Source: an uncultured Acidobacteriota bacterium (lineage in GTDB: Bacteria > Acidobacteriota > Blastocatellia > Pyrinomonadales > Pyrinomonadaceae). From it: 35,154 nt of DNA. Position numbers and translations under genes: made by a program. The DNA is taken from assembly GCA_902826795.1 (NCBI GenBank), contig CADEGD010000018.1, positions 1 to 35,154 of the forward strand. The letters are read 5' to 3'. The notes below the pieces were generated by a model. That model ran no database searches, was not told the DNA's origin, and was given only the letters and a program-made list of their open reading frames with translations. Positions 17,155 through 25,410 of this stretch are shown here, in pieces; position 1 is the first letter of the stretch; each line of letters begins with the position of its first letter.

Positions 17155-17471
17155 TGGATGTAAAGAATCAAATTGATGGGCTCTGTAAAGAGATCGTTGA
17201 ACGGTTCCGTCCTCAGAAGGTTATCTTATTCGGATCGCACGCCTACGGGGCTCCCACCATGGATTCAGACGTAGATATTCTTGTGATAATGCCGTTTGAA
17301 GGAAGAAGTGTACGTCAGGCAATAAAGATCAGACAGAATATTTCAAGTGATATTGCTCTCGACCTTATGGTTAGAACACCAGAGGAAGTAAGCAAACGAA
17401 TTTCCCGTGGTGACTTCTTCTTGAAGGAGATAATTACGCGGGGTCGAGTTCTTTATGAATCCGGAAACTGA
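17154..17471 (+). CDS. MNT-domain nucleotidyltransferase (antitoxin partner of HEPN)
   Basis: 105 residues from ATG 17154, which overlaps the previous stop by one base. VILFGSHAYGAPTMDSDVDILV carries the minimal nucleotidyltransferase motif GS-x10-DxD (G27, S28, D39, D41) with a third acidic residue near D66/D70 (SDIALDLMV). In HEPN/MNT type VII modules the MNT protein silences the HEPN protein, in some cases by adding AMP to a tyrosine. The HEPN gene overlaps its end by 17 bases, the typical arrangement. Start context (translational coupling to an acyl-CoA dehydrogenase) is unusual for a toxin-antitoxin unit. Confidence 0.88.
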   Translation: MDVKNQIDGLCKEIVERFRPQKVILFGSHAYGAPTMDSDVDILVIMPFEGRSVRQAIKIRQNISSDIALDLMVRTPEEVSKRISRGDFFLKEIITRGRVLYESGN

Positions 17472-17835
17472 GGAATGGATTCTCAAAGCCGAAGGTGACT
17501 GGCGAACCATGAGGCGTGAAGCCGTTGTTACGGATGGCCCGAATTATGATGCCGTCTGTTTTCATGCACAGCAGTGTGTGGAGAAATACCTTAAAGCGCT
17601 ATTGTTCGAAAGTGAGATTCAGTTCCCTAAAATCCACGATCTTGGAAAACTTCTAAGTTTGTTGCGAGAAGCATATCCTCAACTTCAAGATCTTTCCGAT
17701 AAAGCCCTCGTTCTGACAGCATTCGCTGTAGAGTTCCGTTATCCAGGTGAGTTAGCGGAAATTGACGACAGTAAGGAAGCGGTCACCTATTGCTCCGAGA
17801 TAAGAGACGTGTTGCGATCACTTTTAGATCTCTAG
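17455..17835 (+). CDS. HEPN domain protein (toxin partner of MNT)
   Basis: 126 residues, all helical, with the HEPN signature YDAVCFHAQQCVEKYLKALL (about 31-50), KIHDLGKLL (59-67) and FRYPGE (94-99). HEPN proteins in such pairs are usually RNases with an R-x4-6-H motif; I do not see that motif here, so this copy may be a non-nucleolytic member or use other residues. It overlaps the MNT gene by 17 bases. The two are most likely a type VII-like toxin-antitoxin pair, though solitary HEPN/MNT pairs without toxicity also exist. Confidence 0.85.
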   Translation: MNPETEEWILKAEGDWRTMRREAVVTDGPNYDAVCFHAQQCVEKYLKALLFESEIQFPKIHDLGKLLSLLREAYPQLQDLSDKALVLTAFAVEFRYPGELAEIDDSKEAVTYCSEIRDVLRSLLDL

Positions 17836-17871
17836 AGTCTCGCGCATCGAATCAGGTTCAAGATCAAAATC

Positions 17872-18234
17872 GTGAAAGCAATTCGATACATATTGACGAA
17901 TCCTCTATGTTGGGGACTTGCGGTCGTTCACTGGATGGTCGTCGCTTTCGCTTTTTTAGGCGATCGACCGCTGAATCCTTTTGGTTACGGTGTCCACTCA
18001 ACGACTGGGGTTGATGTTCTTTTTGGTAACGCTGGATTTCCCGGCGCTATGTTGACGAAGCTGATCATGAGTCCTTTCGATTCGTCCATTTTTATAACGC
18101 CTATGAACTCAATAATTTCGATAAGTTTGATAACGGCTCAATGGCTATTAATCGGATCTGGCGTTGCGCGAATTTGTGTTAATCCTCGGAAAACCCTGCC
18201 GATTGACGGTGATAACGGCGTGAAGCTCAAATAA
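17872..18234 (+). CDS. Small membrane protein, unknown function
   Basis: 120 residues from GTG 17872, 36 bases after the HEPN stop. Two clear membrane segments: about 10-30 (NPLCWGLAVVHWMVVAFAFLG) and 79-101 (SIISISLITAQWLLIGSGVA), separated by a loop rich in G, F and P. The tail is short and charged. I do not recognise a family. Similar small Trp-rich membrane proteins turn up singly in many genomes, and no function can be inferred. Codon use looks slightly more AT-rich than the pyrimidine genes. Confidence 0.6.
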   Translation: MKAIRYILTNPLCWGLAVVHWMVVAFAFLGDRPLNPFGYGVHSTTGVDVLFGNAGFPGAMLTKLIMSPFDSSIFITPMNSIISISLITAQWLLIGSGVARICVNPRKTLPIDGDNGVKLK

Positions 18235-18624
18235 CGACTAAATCGAAGAGACCGACGACCCTATCACTCTGACCGATTTTCTTTCACCAAATCGTTCAAC
18301 ATTGTAAAAAAGTGTTGACACTAGATGTTCAACCGTGTAAATTCAATCTCTGACGACGCTCCTCGCGATCGTTTCCCTTCGCCACCCGATGCGAAAAGTT
18401 TTCAAATCAAATAAGGAAAAGACGTCCTAGACGCCTGATCCTTGCTCCGGAACGAACGGGTTATTGGCACCGCTTTCAGTTGGCCTGTCCTTGAAAGACC
18501 CCTCAAACCTCGCGACATACCGGTGTGGCAAAGAATAAATTTACCTCAAAGCCCAATACCCGAATCGTCCAAATTAAGAAAACAACAAGTTTAGATTGGC
18601 CCTGTATAGGAGTGAGTAAAAATA
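18235..18624. other. Long leader region before pilM
   Basis: 390 bases without a gene. It holds the promoter candidate at 18315-18343 and then about 280 bases of leader. Two copies of GTTCAAC (18294-18300 and 18327-18333) flank the -35. The leader is AT/GC mixed with several short inverted segments, but I could not fit it to a known riboswitch such as the c-di-GMP classes. A leader this long before a pilus operon may carry regulation that I cannot resolve by eye. Confidence 0.5.
18315..18343 (+). promoter_or_regulatory. Probable sigma70 promoter of the pilMNOPQ operon
   Basis: Consensus TTGACA (18315-18320), 17 bases, then TAAATT (18338-18343) preceded by TG. The direct repeat GTTCAAC brackets the -35 box and could be an activator or repressor site. 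The sequence GTGTTGACA also occurs at the -35 of the minus-strand gene at 25290. Confidence 0.55.
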
Positions 18625-19680
18625 ATGCTGTTCGGTAAAAAGAAAAGCGTTGCCGGTTTAGATATCGGTTCCAGTTCGGTCAAGATGGTTGAGCTTGATG
18701 GCAAGGTCGGCAGTCTCAGCCTTGTAAGTCTTGGCTTCGAGAACCTGCCCGATAACACGATCATCGACGGACAGATCATGGAGTTGAATACCGTCTCGGA
18801 CGTGATCCGCAATGTCTGCACGAACCACAACGTTTCGGCGGACAATGTAGTGACCGGCGTGAGCGGACATTCCGTGATCATCAAGAACATCGTTCTTCCC
18901 CCGATGAGTCAGGAAGAACTGGAAGAGTCGATCGACTGGCATGCCGAAGAGCACATTCCTTATGACCTTGCCGACGTGAGCCTCGATTATCAGATCACGG
19001 GCCACACGGGAGATTCGACACAGGTCCTGATCGCCGCGTGCAAACGCGAGCGTATCGACAATATCAAGCAGGCAGTTCAACTCGCCGGCAAGCAGCCGGT
19101 TGTGATCGACGTTGATTCGTTCGCGCTGCAGAACTGCTACGAAGTGAACTACCAGCCGGATTCGTCGCAGGTGGTGACGCTTCTCAATATCGGTGCCTCG
19201 ACGATGAATGTAAACATCGTCAAAGGCAACACCTCGCTCTTTAGCCGTGACATCACGGTGGGCGGCAGTCAGTTTACCGACGTTCTTCAACGCAGCCTGG
19301 GCCTTAGCTATCAGCAGGCCGAGGCGGTCAAGCGCGGGGTCAACACGGCAGTCGAAGGCTTGGAAGAGAAGTCGATCGAGCCGCTGATGAACAACGTCAC
19401 CGAGATCGTCGCAATGGAGATCCAGAAGACGTTCGACTTTTATCGAGCGACGACCGAAGACAATCAGACGGTCGTGCAAAAGATACTTATCTCGGGCGGC
19501 GGTTCAAAGCTCCAGGGCTTGGCTCAGGACCTTTCCGCACGCCTTGAACTGCCGGTCGAGGTACTTGACCCGTTCCGAAGCATTAAGGTAGACACCCGAA
19601 GATTTGACCCTGATTACCTCAGCGAGATCATGCCCGAAATGGCCGTAGCCGTTGGATTGGCAATGAGGGGAGTGAACTAA
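18625..19680 (+). CDS. pilM: Type IV pilus assembly protein PilM
   Basis: Actin-like cytoplasmic ATPase-fold protein that binds the N-terminal tail of PilN and links the pilus motor to the alignment complex. The 351 residues start with the ATP phosphate-1 loop VAGLDIGSSSVKMVEL; the mid-part VVTLLNIGASTMNVNIVKG is phosphate-2, and ILISGGGSKLQGL is the adenosine motif. EEHIPYDLADVSLDYQI is typical of PilM. ATG 18625 follows AGGAG (18608-18612) at about 12 bases. First gene of an intact pilM-N-O-P-Q operon; pilN starts 4 bases after the stop. Confidence 0.95.
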   Translation: MLFGKKKSVAGLDIGSSSVKMVELDGKVGSLSLVSLGFENLPDNTIIDGQIMELNTVSDVIRNVCTNHNVSADNVVTGVSGHSVIIKNIVLPPMSQEELEESIDWHAEEHIPYDLADVSLDYQITGHTGDSTQVLIAACKRERIDNIKQAVQLAGKQPVVIDVDSFALQNCYEVNYQPDSSQVVTLLNIGASTMNVNIVKGNTSLFSRDITVGGSQFTDVLQRSLGLSYQQAEAVKRGVNTAVEGLEEKSIEPLMNNVTEIVAMEIQKTFDFYRATTEDNQTVVQKILISGGGSKLQGLAQDLSARLELPVEVLDPFRSIKVDTRRFDPDYLSEIMPEMAVAVGLAMRGVN

Positions 19681-19684
19681 GAAA

Positions 19685-20404
19685 ATGTTAAAGATCAACC
19701 TACTTAATTCAGTCACAGAGCGCCAGGGCTCGGCAGTGATGTCGGTCGACCGAAAGGTCTCAAGCCCAGGCATGCGCCTCCTCATGATGTCGCTGGCAGC
19801 AGCATTCCTGCTGTTCGCGGTGATCGGTTGGGACGTGATCAGCACTCAGATGGCGAAGGCCGAGGCCGAACGCCAGCTTGAGGAACAGAAGCAGATCGCC
19901 GCCGAGCTCGAGTCAGTAATGAAAGAGCAGAAAGAGCTTGAAGAAAAGATCGCCGCGATCGACGCACGCATCGATGCGATCAAAAAGCTGCGAGCTTCGC
20001 AATCCGGCCCGCTGGCCGTGCTTGAAGCGGTACGCGAGCGAATTTCGATGGTTCCCGGATTATATCTACAGACCATCGAGCAGAAAGACAACATGGTGAC
20101 GATCACAGGAAACTCACCTGACGAATCAGCGGTAACGCAGTTCGGTAGAAGCCTTGAGTTCTCGAGCGGATTGTTCTCCGACCTGAGCATCGAAACGCAG
20201 CGTCAGGAGGTCGTCAACCAAACGGCGTCGGCCCCAACTTCAGGAGAAGCTCCGAAAGTTAACGTCGTGAACTTTACGATCAAGGCAGGATACAACTCGG
20301 ACAAGGGCAAAGCGGCCGATACGACGGTTGCCGCCAACGGCCAGCCAGCGGCACCGGCAGCCGGAAAGCCCGCACCCGCCGCGCCCCAGGTCGCAAAGAA
20401 CTAG
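19685..20404 (+). CDS. pilN: Type IV pilus assembly protein PilN
   Basis: 239-residue bitopic inner-membrane protein. It starts MLKINLLNSVTERQ, the conserved PilM-binding tail (INLLP in most homologues), then one TM helix (about 36-55), a coiled coil rich in E, K and Q (about 57-100), and a periplasmic domain (PGLYLQTIEQKDNMVTITGNS) that pairs with PilO. The last 35 residues are Ala/Pro-rich (QPAAPAAGKPAPAAP), an extension beyond the usual length of about 200. Lies 4 bases after pilM. Confidence 0.93.
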   Translation: MLKINLLNSVTERQGSAVMSVDRKVSSPGMRLLMMSLAAAFLLFAVIGWDVISTQMAKAEAERQLEEQKQIAAELESVMKEQKELEEKIAAIDARIDAIKKLRASQSGPLAVLEAVRERISMVPGLYLQTIEQKDNMVTITGNSPDESAVTQFGRSLEFSSGLFSDLSIETQRQEVVNQTASAPTSGEAPKVNVVNFTIKAGYNSDKGKAADTTVAANGQPAAPAAGKPAPAAPQVAKN

Positions 20405-20456
20405 CCGAACATCTCCAGCCTATTGAATCTCACCTAGAAACAGAAGGATTAAGACA

Positions 20457-21155
20457 ATGTTAGAAAAACTGATCAACCTTAAATGGCACTTCCAGCTTCT
20501 GATCCTGCTCGTAGTTGCCGGCTTACTTTACGGAGCGGTCTACTATTTCGTTACCGGCCCGACCCGTGACGAGGTAGCAGTGCTAAACCAGCAGGTATCG
20601 GCTCTGCAGGCTAAGAACGAAGCGGCCCGCGTAGCGACCCAGCGGATAAATGAATTCCGGGCGATGTACACGAGCAAGGCAGCCGAGTATGAAGAGTTGA
20701 AGGTCCTTCTGCCCGAACAGCGTGAGATCACGAACGTTCTTCAGGGCTTACAGGATAACGCCCGCGATTCGCGAATGATCGTGATGCGGTTCTCGCCGAA
20801 AGAAGATTCTACGCAGGAAGCCGTAACGGCAAAGGCAGTTGAGGTCGAGGTCGACAGCAACTTCACGAACCTGCGAACCTTCTTCGACAAGATGGCAAAA
20901 CTGCCGCGTATCGTGTCGATCGCCAACTTCCGGATCAATCAGCTCGACAAGCAGACGGCCGACAAGACCATCCATGCGATGTTCGAACTCAAGGCCTACT
21001 ACGCCGATCCCGAAGCTCTGACCAAACCTGCAGGCAAGCCGTGTGCACCGGGTCAGCAGCCCAAGCCGGGTGAACCGCCCTGCACGCCGGCCGGCGCCGC
21101 CCCCGCAGCACCAGCCGCCGCTCCAGCGGCAGCAGCCCCCGCCGCAGCAAAATAG
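20457..21155 (+). CDS. pilO: Type IV pilus assembly protein PilO
   Basis: 232 residues: a short cytoplasmic N-terminus, a TM helix at about 12-32 (LLILLVVAGLLYGAVYYFV), a coiled coil (35-75) and the PilO periplasmic domain (LPEQREITNVLQGLQDNARDS, LPRIVSIANFRI). PilO forms a heterodimer with PilN and holds PilP. The final 45 residues are Pro/Ala-rich with two cysteines (KPCAPGQQPKPGEPPCTPAG), giving a possible disulfide loop; I do not recall this in proteobacterial PilO. It begins 52 bases after pilN, behind AGAAGGA. Confidence 0.92.
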   Translation: MLEKLINLKWHFQLLILLVVAGLLYGAVYYFVTGPTRDEVAVLNQQVSALQAKNEAARVATQRINEFRAMYTSKAAEYEELKVLLPEQREITNVLQGLQDNARDSRMIVMRFSPKEDSTQEAVTAKAVEVEVDSNFTNLRTFFDKMAKLPRIVSIANFRINQLDKQTADKTIHAMFELKAYYADPEALTKPAGKPCAPGQQPKPGEPPCTPAGAAPAAPAAAPAAAAPAAAK

Positions 21156-21200
21156 AAACCGCCATCAACCGAATTACCCACCAGTTTAGAGAGAAAAGCC

Positions 21201-21959
21201 ATGACCAAGAACTTCACACGAAATCTTATCCGACGCGCAGCGATCATAGTACCGGTGGTGCTTTTCGCAGGAGCCTTTGTCGAGGCAAACGCGCAGGGAC
21301 GCGATCCTTTCGCCAAGCCGGCATGGGCGCGTATCAAGGATGTGAGAGCCGTCGGTCCGCGAAGCGGAACCGGTAAGGACGGAGCAGCTCCGCAGACCTT
21401 CGGAGCTCCGGCGATCACCCAGCGCATTGATTATTACAAGCGTCTTCGGGAAGATGCGGTTGCCAACAACCTGCCGATACCGAAAGTCACCTCGGTTCTG
21501 ACGCTTGACGAGATGGCGGTCACCGGCATCTTCAAAACGCCTCGCGGATATGCCGCGGTCGTTGAAGCAACGCCGATCAAACTTTCTTACACGATCTATC
21601 CCGGCGAAAAGTTTTTCGACGGCCAGCTCGTTGCGGTAGAAGAGAACCGGCTCGTTTTTCGCAAGGTCACGAAGCTTTCAAAAGATAAGTTCGTCTCCAG
21701 CGTCGAGAACAAACCGCTTCGCCAATACACCGATCGCGACATGATCCAGGGTACGGCGCCTTCCGCTTCCAACGAAGCCAAATCGGATGCTCCGGTCAAT
21801 GCCCAGCCATTCGTTCAGGACCAGAAGAAAGTAGCCGATGCGGCCGTCGTTTCACCGCTCAACGAAATGGAGAAGCAGACACCGAAGACCGCCGAGGCAG
21901 AAAAGCCTGCGGCAAAAACCAAGAAGCCTGTCAGGGTTGCTTCCAAGAAAAAGAATTAG
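21201..21959 (+). CDS. pilP: Type IV pilus protein PilP-like
   Basis: 252 residues with a signal peptide (about 1-31, VVLFAGAFVEANAQ). The mature start GRDPFAKP matches the PilP R-D-P-F motif, and the core TLDEMAVTGIFKTPRGYAAVVEATP with YTIYPGEKFFDGQLVAV is the PilP beta-domain that contacts the secretin. There is no lipobox cysteine, so unlike proteobacterial PilP this is probably not a lipoprotein. The C-terminal 60 residues are Lys/Ala-rich and probably disordered. Placed between pilO and pilQ as expected. Confidence 0.88.
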   Translation: MTKNFTRNLIRRAAIIVPVVLFAGAFVEANAQGRDPFAKPAWARIKDVRAVGPRSGTGKDGAAPQTFGAPAITQRIDYYKRLREDAVANNLPIPKVTSVLTLDEMAVTGIFKTPRGYAAVVEATPIKLSYTIYPGEKFFDGQLVAVEENRLVFRKVTKLSKDKFVSSVENKPLRQYTDRDMIQGTAPSASNEAKSDAPVNAQPFVQDQKKVADAAVVSPLNEMEKQTPKTAEAEKPAAKTKKPVRVASKKKN

Positions 21960-22064
21960 GAGTTCTATCGATTCGCCTCAGGTGAATCAGGATAGTTGTT
22001 CAATAACGATCACCCGCAATTCCGCACACACGACTTTGCAGGTGCAGCTTGTTACGGAGGAAAC

Positions 22065-23756
22065 ATGAATTCTCAAATCAACATGAGCGGTTACATCCGA
22101 AAAACTGTTATCGCTCTTCTTATTGTAGCTTCGCTGAGCGTTCTCGCGATCGCCCAGCGAACGGATCAGGGACGCCGCTATGGCGACCCGGGATTCGTCG
22201 GTGAGCCGATTAACCTTAACGTTGTCAACGCCGACGTCCGCGACATTCTCAATTATGTTACCGAGCAGTACGGCGTAAACTTTGTAATCGACAAGTCGGT
22301 ACAGAAGGTTCCGGTAACGGTCAATGTCAGCGATGTGCCCTGGAATATCGCACTCGATTCGATCCTTCGAGCTCAGGAACTTGGTATTCAAGTAAACGGG
22401 CCGATCCTTCGCGTTGCGGATTCAAAGATCCTCGCAACCGAGGGTGAGATCATTCGTCAGGCGAACGAGACCCGACTTGACGGCTCGGCCTTGTACACAG
22501 AATTTATCCGGCTCAACTACGCACGAGCTAAAGGAACACTGCTTCGCGGTACCGCTACGTCGGGAACGCCGTCGGGCGGAAACGCAGCCAACTCACTTAT
22601 TGGGGCAGGAGCGGCCGCAACTCCTGCAGCCAGTTCGACCGGTTCAGCCGGCGGCAGCAGCACCGGACTTCTTCCGATCATTCAGCGTCGCCTTTCGCGT
22701 CGTGGATCGGTCGAGATCGATGAACGCAGCAACTCGCTGATCATCACGGATGTTCGCGAGAACATCGACGCGATCCGTCAGCTCGTCGCTATTCTTGATC
22801 AGCCCGAGCCTCAAGTTGAGATCGAAGCACGCATCGTCGTCGCAAGCCGAAACTTCAGCCGAGACGTTGGTGTCCAGATCTCAGGACTTGTCGTCGGAGC
22901 CCGCGGAAGCGGTGCTCAGGGTGGAACGCTTGGCGGGAACACGTCGCCTGTCGGCTTGACGCCTCCGCCAAATCTTCCGAATCAGGGTCCTAACGGCACT
23001 TTGGGCTCAAACTTACCTAACACGGTCATCGGCCTGACGACAGGCGTTTTCGGAACCGCGACGATCAACATGCTGATCACGGCGGGTGAACAGAAGGGCC
23101 AGGCAAAGGTTATCGCAACACCGCGTGTCACCGCTCTGAACAACCGCGAAGCGATCATCGAAAGCAAGACTCAGATCCCGATCACGACCATCCAGCCGGG
23201 ACAGTCCGCCGGTGGAGCCGCGATCGCGACGACGACTTACATCGACGTTCCGCTGAAGCTGCAGGTAACCCCGCAGATCACCGATCAGGGAACGATCGTG
23301 CTCGAAGTTCTCGCAGAGAATAGCTCGACCCCGCCGGTTACGGGTGGTCTTGCTCCTGCGATCAACACGCAGAAAATGCAGACGCAGGTCACGGTTCCGG
23401 ATGGAGGAACGACTGTTATCGGCGGTGTGTTGTTTGACGACGAGCGGGAAAGCCAGGACCGTACACCGGGACTCTCGAAAGTTCCGCTGTTAGGTAACCT
23501 GTTCAAGAGAAAGGGCGTTCAGCGTAATACGAACGAGATCCTTTTCTTCATCACTCCGAGGATCTATCGTCCGGATTACAGCGTTTCATCCGGTGCATCG
23601 GGCGTGAAGCCTGCGGCTACGATCCTTCAGCCGGTTCCGCTGGGCAACCCTTCGTCTAACTCAGACGATCCGGTCGCGACCCCGACTCCTGGACCAGTTC
23701 TGCTTCCGGCAGTTCCAGTTCAGCAGCCGTCCGGCAATCCGCAGAAACAGCCGTAA
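22065..23756 (+). CDS. pilQ: Type IV pilus secretin PilQ
   Basis: Outer-membrane secretin pore for the pilus. ATG 22065 is chosen because of a strong GGAGG at 22056-22060 and a following signal peptide (IRKTVIALLIVASLSVLAIAQ); a TTG 23 codons upstream is unlikely. 563 residues: an N0/STN-like domain (INLNVVNADVRDILNYVTEQYGVNF), one secretin N1/NolW-type domain broken by a Gly/Ser/Ala-rich loop, then the secretin barrel (VEIEARIVVASRNFSRDVGVQISG, VPDGGTTVIGGVL, VPLLGNLFKRKGVQRNTNEILFFITPRI). No AMIN domain is present, so it is shorter than Neisseria or Pseudomonas PilQ (about 700 aa). A Pro/Gln-rich tail ends the protein. Confidence 0.94.
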   Translation: MNSQINMSGYIRKTVIALLIVASLSVLAIAQRTDQGRRYGDPGFVGEPINLNVVNADVRDILNYVTEQYGVNFVIDKSVQKVPVTVNVSDVPWNIALDSILRAQELGIQVNGPILRVADSKILATEGEIIRQANETRLDGSALYTEFIRLNYARAKGTLLRGTATSGTPSGGNAANSLIGAGAAATPAASSTGSAGGSSTGLLPIIQRRLSRRGSVEIDERSNSLIITDVRENIDAIRQLVAILDQPEPQVEIEARIVVASRNFSRDVGVQISGLVVGARGSGAQGGTLGGNTSPVGLTPPPNLPNQGPNGTLGSNLPNTVIGLTTGVFGTATINMLITAGEQKGQAKVIATPRVTALNNREAIIESKTQIPITTIQPGQSAGGAAIATTTYIDVPLKLQVTPQITDQGTIVLEVLAENSSTPPVTGGLAPAINTQKMQTQVTVPDGGTTVIGGVLFDDERESQDRTPGLSKVPLLGNLFKRKGVQRNTNEILFFITPRIYRPDYSVSSGASGVKPAATILQPVPLGNPSSNSDDPVATPTPGPVLLPAVPVQQPSGNPQKQP

Positions 23757-23780
23757 CAAAAAGGCGGCCGAGCAGCCGCC
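23757..23780 (-). terminator. Intrinsic terminator for the minus-strand gene
   Basis: GGCGGC (23763-23768) pairs with GCCGCC (23775-23780). Read on the minus strand the hairpin is followed by TTTTTG (23757-23762), the layout of a Rho-independent terminator for the gene ending at 23851. It directly abuts the pilQ stop. Confidence 0.6.
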
Positions 23781-23799
23781 GATTTGACCAGACATGTTT

Positions 23800-23841
23800 C
23801 CTCAATGACTCGCCAAGGGCTTTAGCCTTTGGCGAGTCATT
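23800..23841. terminator. Long bidirectional hairpin between pilQ and the convergent gene
   Basis: AATGACTCGCCAA (23804-23816) is perfectly complementary to TTGGCGAGTCATT (23829-23841); the stem continues inward through a G-T pair and GGC/GCC to a TTTA loop, about 17 pairs in all. It lies between convergent genes and likely ends transcription from both sides, though T tracts are weak. Confidence 0.7.
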
Positions 23842-23850
23842 CATCTTTCT

Positions 23851-25290
23851 CTAATATACGCTCGGAACGGGTACGTCGCCGGAAAGGCCCCAATTGACGA
23901 TCGAAACGGCAGCATCCGAACTGCGATAGGAATACCAGGTTCCTGTCGATGGGCGGAAGACCGTTAGGTCAGCCCGTCCGTCACCATCGAAATCGGCAGG
24001 TGCCGGCGTATCCGTCGCCGTCCCCCACGTTGCTCCGATCAGTCCTTCAGTCGAACGCAGAACCCACCATTGCCCGGTCGACGGCCGATAGATCGCTACG
24101 TCATGGCGTCCGTCGCCATCGTAATCCGCCTCGATCGGCTTGTCGGAAGCAAGTCCGAACTGAACAACAGTGAAACCATCGGCGGTCCGATATATGAACC
24201 ATTGCCCGGTAGACGGCCTGTATACCGCAAGGTCTGTCTTGGCATCGCCGTCAAAATCGCCGACGACTGGAGTATCGGTGGCGGTTCCCCACGCGGCTGC
24301 GGTCAAGCCGCCCGCGGCGTTGAGGATATACCACGTTCCGTTTGACGGGCGATATACGGCAACGTTCGTCTTGCCGTCTCCGTCATAATCGCCCGCGACA
24401 GGGATATCGGTACCGACACCCCATTGATAGCCAAAGTAAGCTCCATTCGAACTCAGAAAGAAATACCAGAATCCGGTTGAAGGCCGAAAAACGACGCGGT
24501 CGGTGATCCCATCGCCGTCGTAGTCGCCCGGAACCGGAATATCGCCCAACGCGCCGAAAGTAGCCTGCTTCTCGCCCGAGCCGTCGCTCGAGAAGCTATA
24601 CCAGGTAGAGTTTGCGGGGCGGAATACCGAAACATCGGAGCTGCCATCCTCATCGAAACTGGCGATCGAAGATCCCGACCGAATGGAATTCGTCGTCGTG
24701 TAGATCTGATCGTTGTCGCTGCTGCTGTCGCTGTTGGCCGCGTTCCCAGCCGCAAAAAAATTGACCTTACCAACCCTTCTCGCCGGGGCCGTCCAGGTAA
24801 AATCCCACGATTTTGTTCCGGCTTGAGTTGGCGTGAGCCCTTGAGACGTGTGCTCTATATACTGACGGTTCTGGCTTCCCACAAAGCCGTTAACGAGCTG
24901 CATGATCGCCACCGGTGCGGGCGGAGGAACGACGAACGTGCCAGCCCGGTCTCCGTCGTTCTCGACTGCGGTCATTTGAAAGCCGTACCGAACTCCGGTT
25001 CCATCGTTGACCGTAACCCGAACGGGAACCTGTTGCCCCGGCAAATAATTTCTGGGAAGTCCGCTAATGATGACATTTCCAGAGCCGCTGTTTACCGCAA
25101 ACGTGGTATGGCAGACCGTGCAGTTCGATTCATTCGGAGCTCCCGTATATGAAGGAGACGGCCCTGAAGATGCTGCCGAGGCCCTTTCCGACCGGAAAGA
25201 CGATTGAAAGAGAACCGCAAAGAAAACAAACACTGCGCCTGCCGCGAATGCTGCCTTGATCAGCGTACGGCTATATCGAAGATTGTTCAT
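23851..25290 (-). CDS. Secreted choice-of-anchor-V-like protein with six VCBS repeats
   Basis: 479 residues. A signal/anchor segment (about 11-40) precedes TGAPNESNCTVCHTTF, the conserved CxxCH (C57, C60, H61) near the N-terminus of choice-of-anchor-V/Reeler-like domains; CxxCH could bind haem c. The beta domain runs to about residue 205 (GLPRNYLPGQQVPVRVTV, YGFQMTAVE, WTAPARRVGKVNFFAAGNAAN). Residues 212-479 are six VCBS/FG-GAP repeats of about 45 residues with DGDGxxD calcium loops and RPSTGxWY. The protein is probably exported; function unknown, perhaps adhesion or extracellular electron transfer. ATG is preceded by CTGGAG. Confidence 0.85.
   Translation of the reverse strand: MNNLRYSRTLIKAAFAAGAVFVFFAVLFQSSFRSERASAASSGPSPSYTGAPNESNCTVCHTTFAVNSGSGNVIISGLPRNYLPGQQVPVRVTVNDGTGVRYGFQMTAVENDGDRAGTFVVPPPAPVAIMQLVNGFVGSQNRQYIEHTSQGLTPTQAGTKSWDFTWTAPARRVGKVNFFAAGNAANSDSSSDNDQIYTTTNSIRSGSSIASFDEDGSSDVSVFRPANSTWYSFSSDGSGEKQATFGALGDIPVPGDYDGDGITDRVVFRPSTGFWYFFLSSNGAYFGYQWGVGTDIPVAGDYDGDGKTNVAVYRPSNGTWYILNAAGGLTAAAWGTATDTPVVGDFDGDAKTDLAVYRPSTGQWFIYRTADGFTVVQFGLASDKPIEADYDGDGRHDVAIYRPSTGQWWVLRSTEGLIGATWGTATDTPAPADFDGDGRADLTVFRPSTGTWYSYRSSDAAVSIVNWGLSGDVPVPSVY
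23854..24657 (-). repeat. Six tandem VCBS/FG-GAP repeats (protein-level)
   Basis: Six degenerate units of 44-46 codons, each built as DGDGxxDxAVYRPSTGxWY-x10-WGxxxDxPVxxD. They are protein repeats, too diverged at DNA level to be a satellite. Same number as in the two peptidases downstream. Confidence 0.85.
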
Positions 25291-25366
25291 TGATAGAGAC
25301 TCCAGAAAAAAGTTTTACTGAAACCAAAACCGAGAGGGGGCGTTACTGCACAAGAAAGATGTCACA

Positions 25367-25395
25367 ATAATGAATTCAGAGCGTGCGAATGTCAA
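25367..25395 (-). promoter_or_regulatory. Promoter of the anchor-V-like gene
   Basis: On the minus strand: TTGACA (25395-25390), 17 bases, CATTAT (25372-25367). The start codon is 77 bases further on. The -35 lies in AAAGTGTTGACA, nearly identical to the pilM promoter. Confidence 0.5.
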
Positions 25396-25410
25396 CACTT
25401 TCCTTAAGTG

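Noticed and set aside
17790..18014. A 74-codon frame overlapping the HEPN end and the small membrane protein
   Set aside because: It is in another frame over two better-supported genes and has no coding features.
18344..18624. A c-di-GMP riboswitch in the pilM leader
   Set aside because: Expected from context, but I could not find the conserved core of GEMM-I or the class II pseudoknot pattern by eye.
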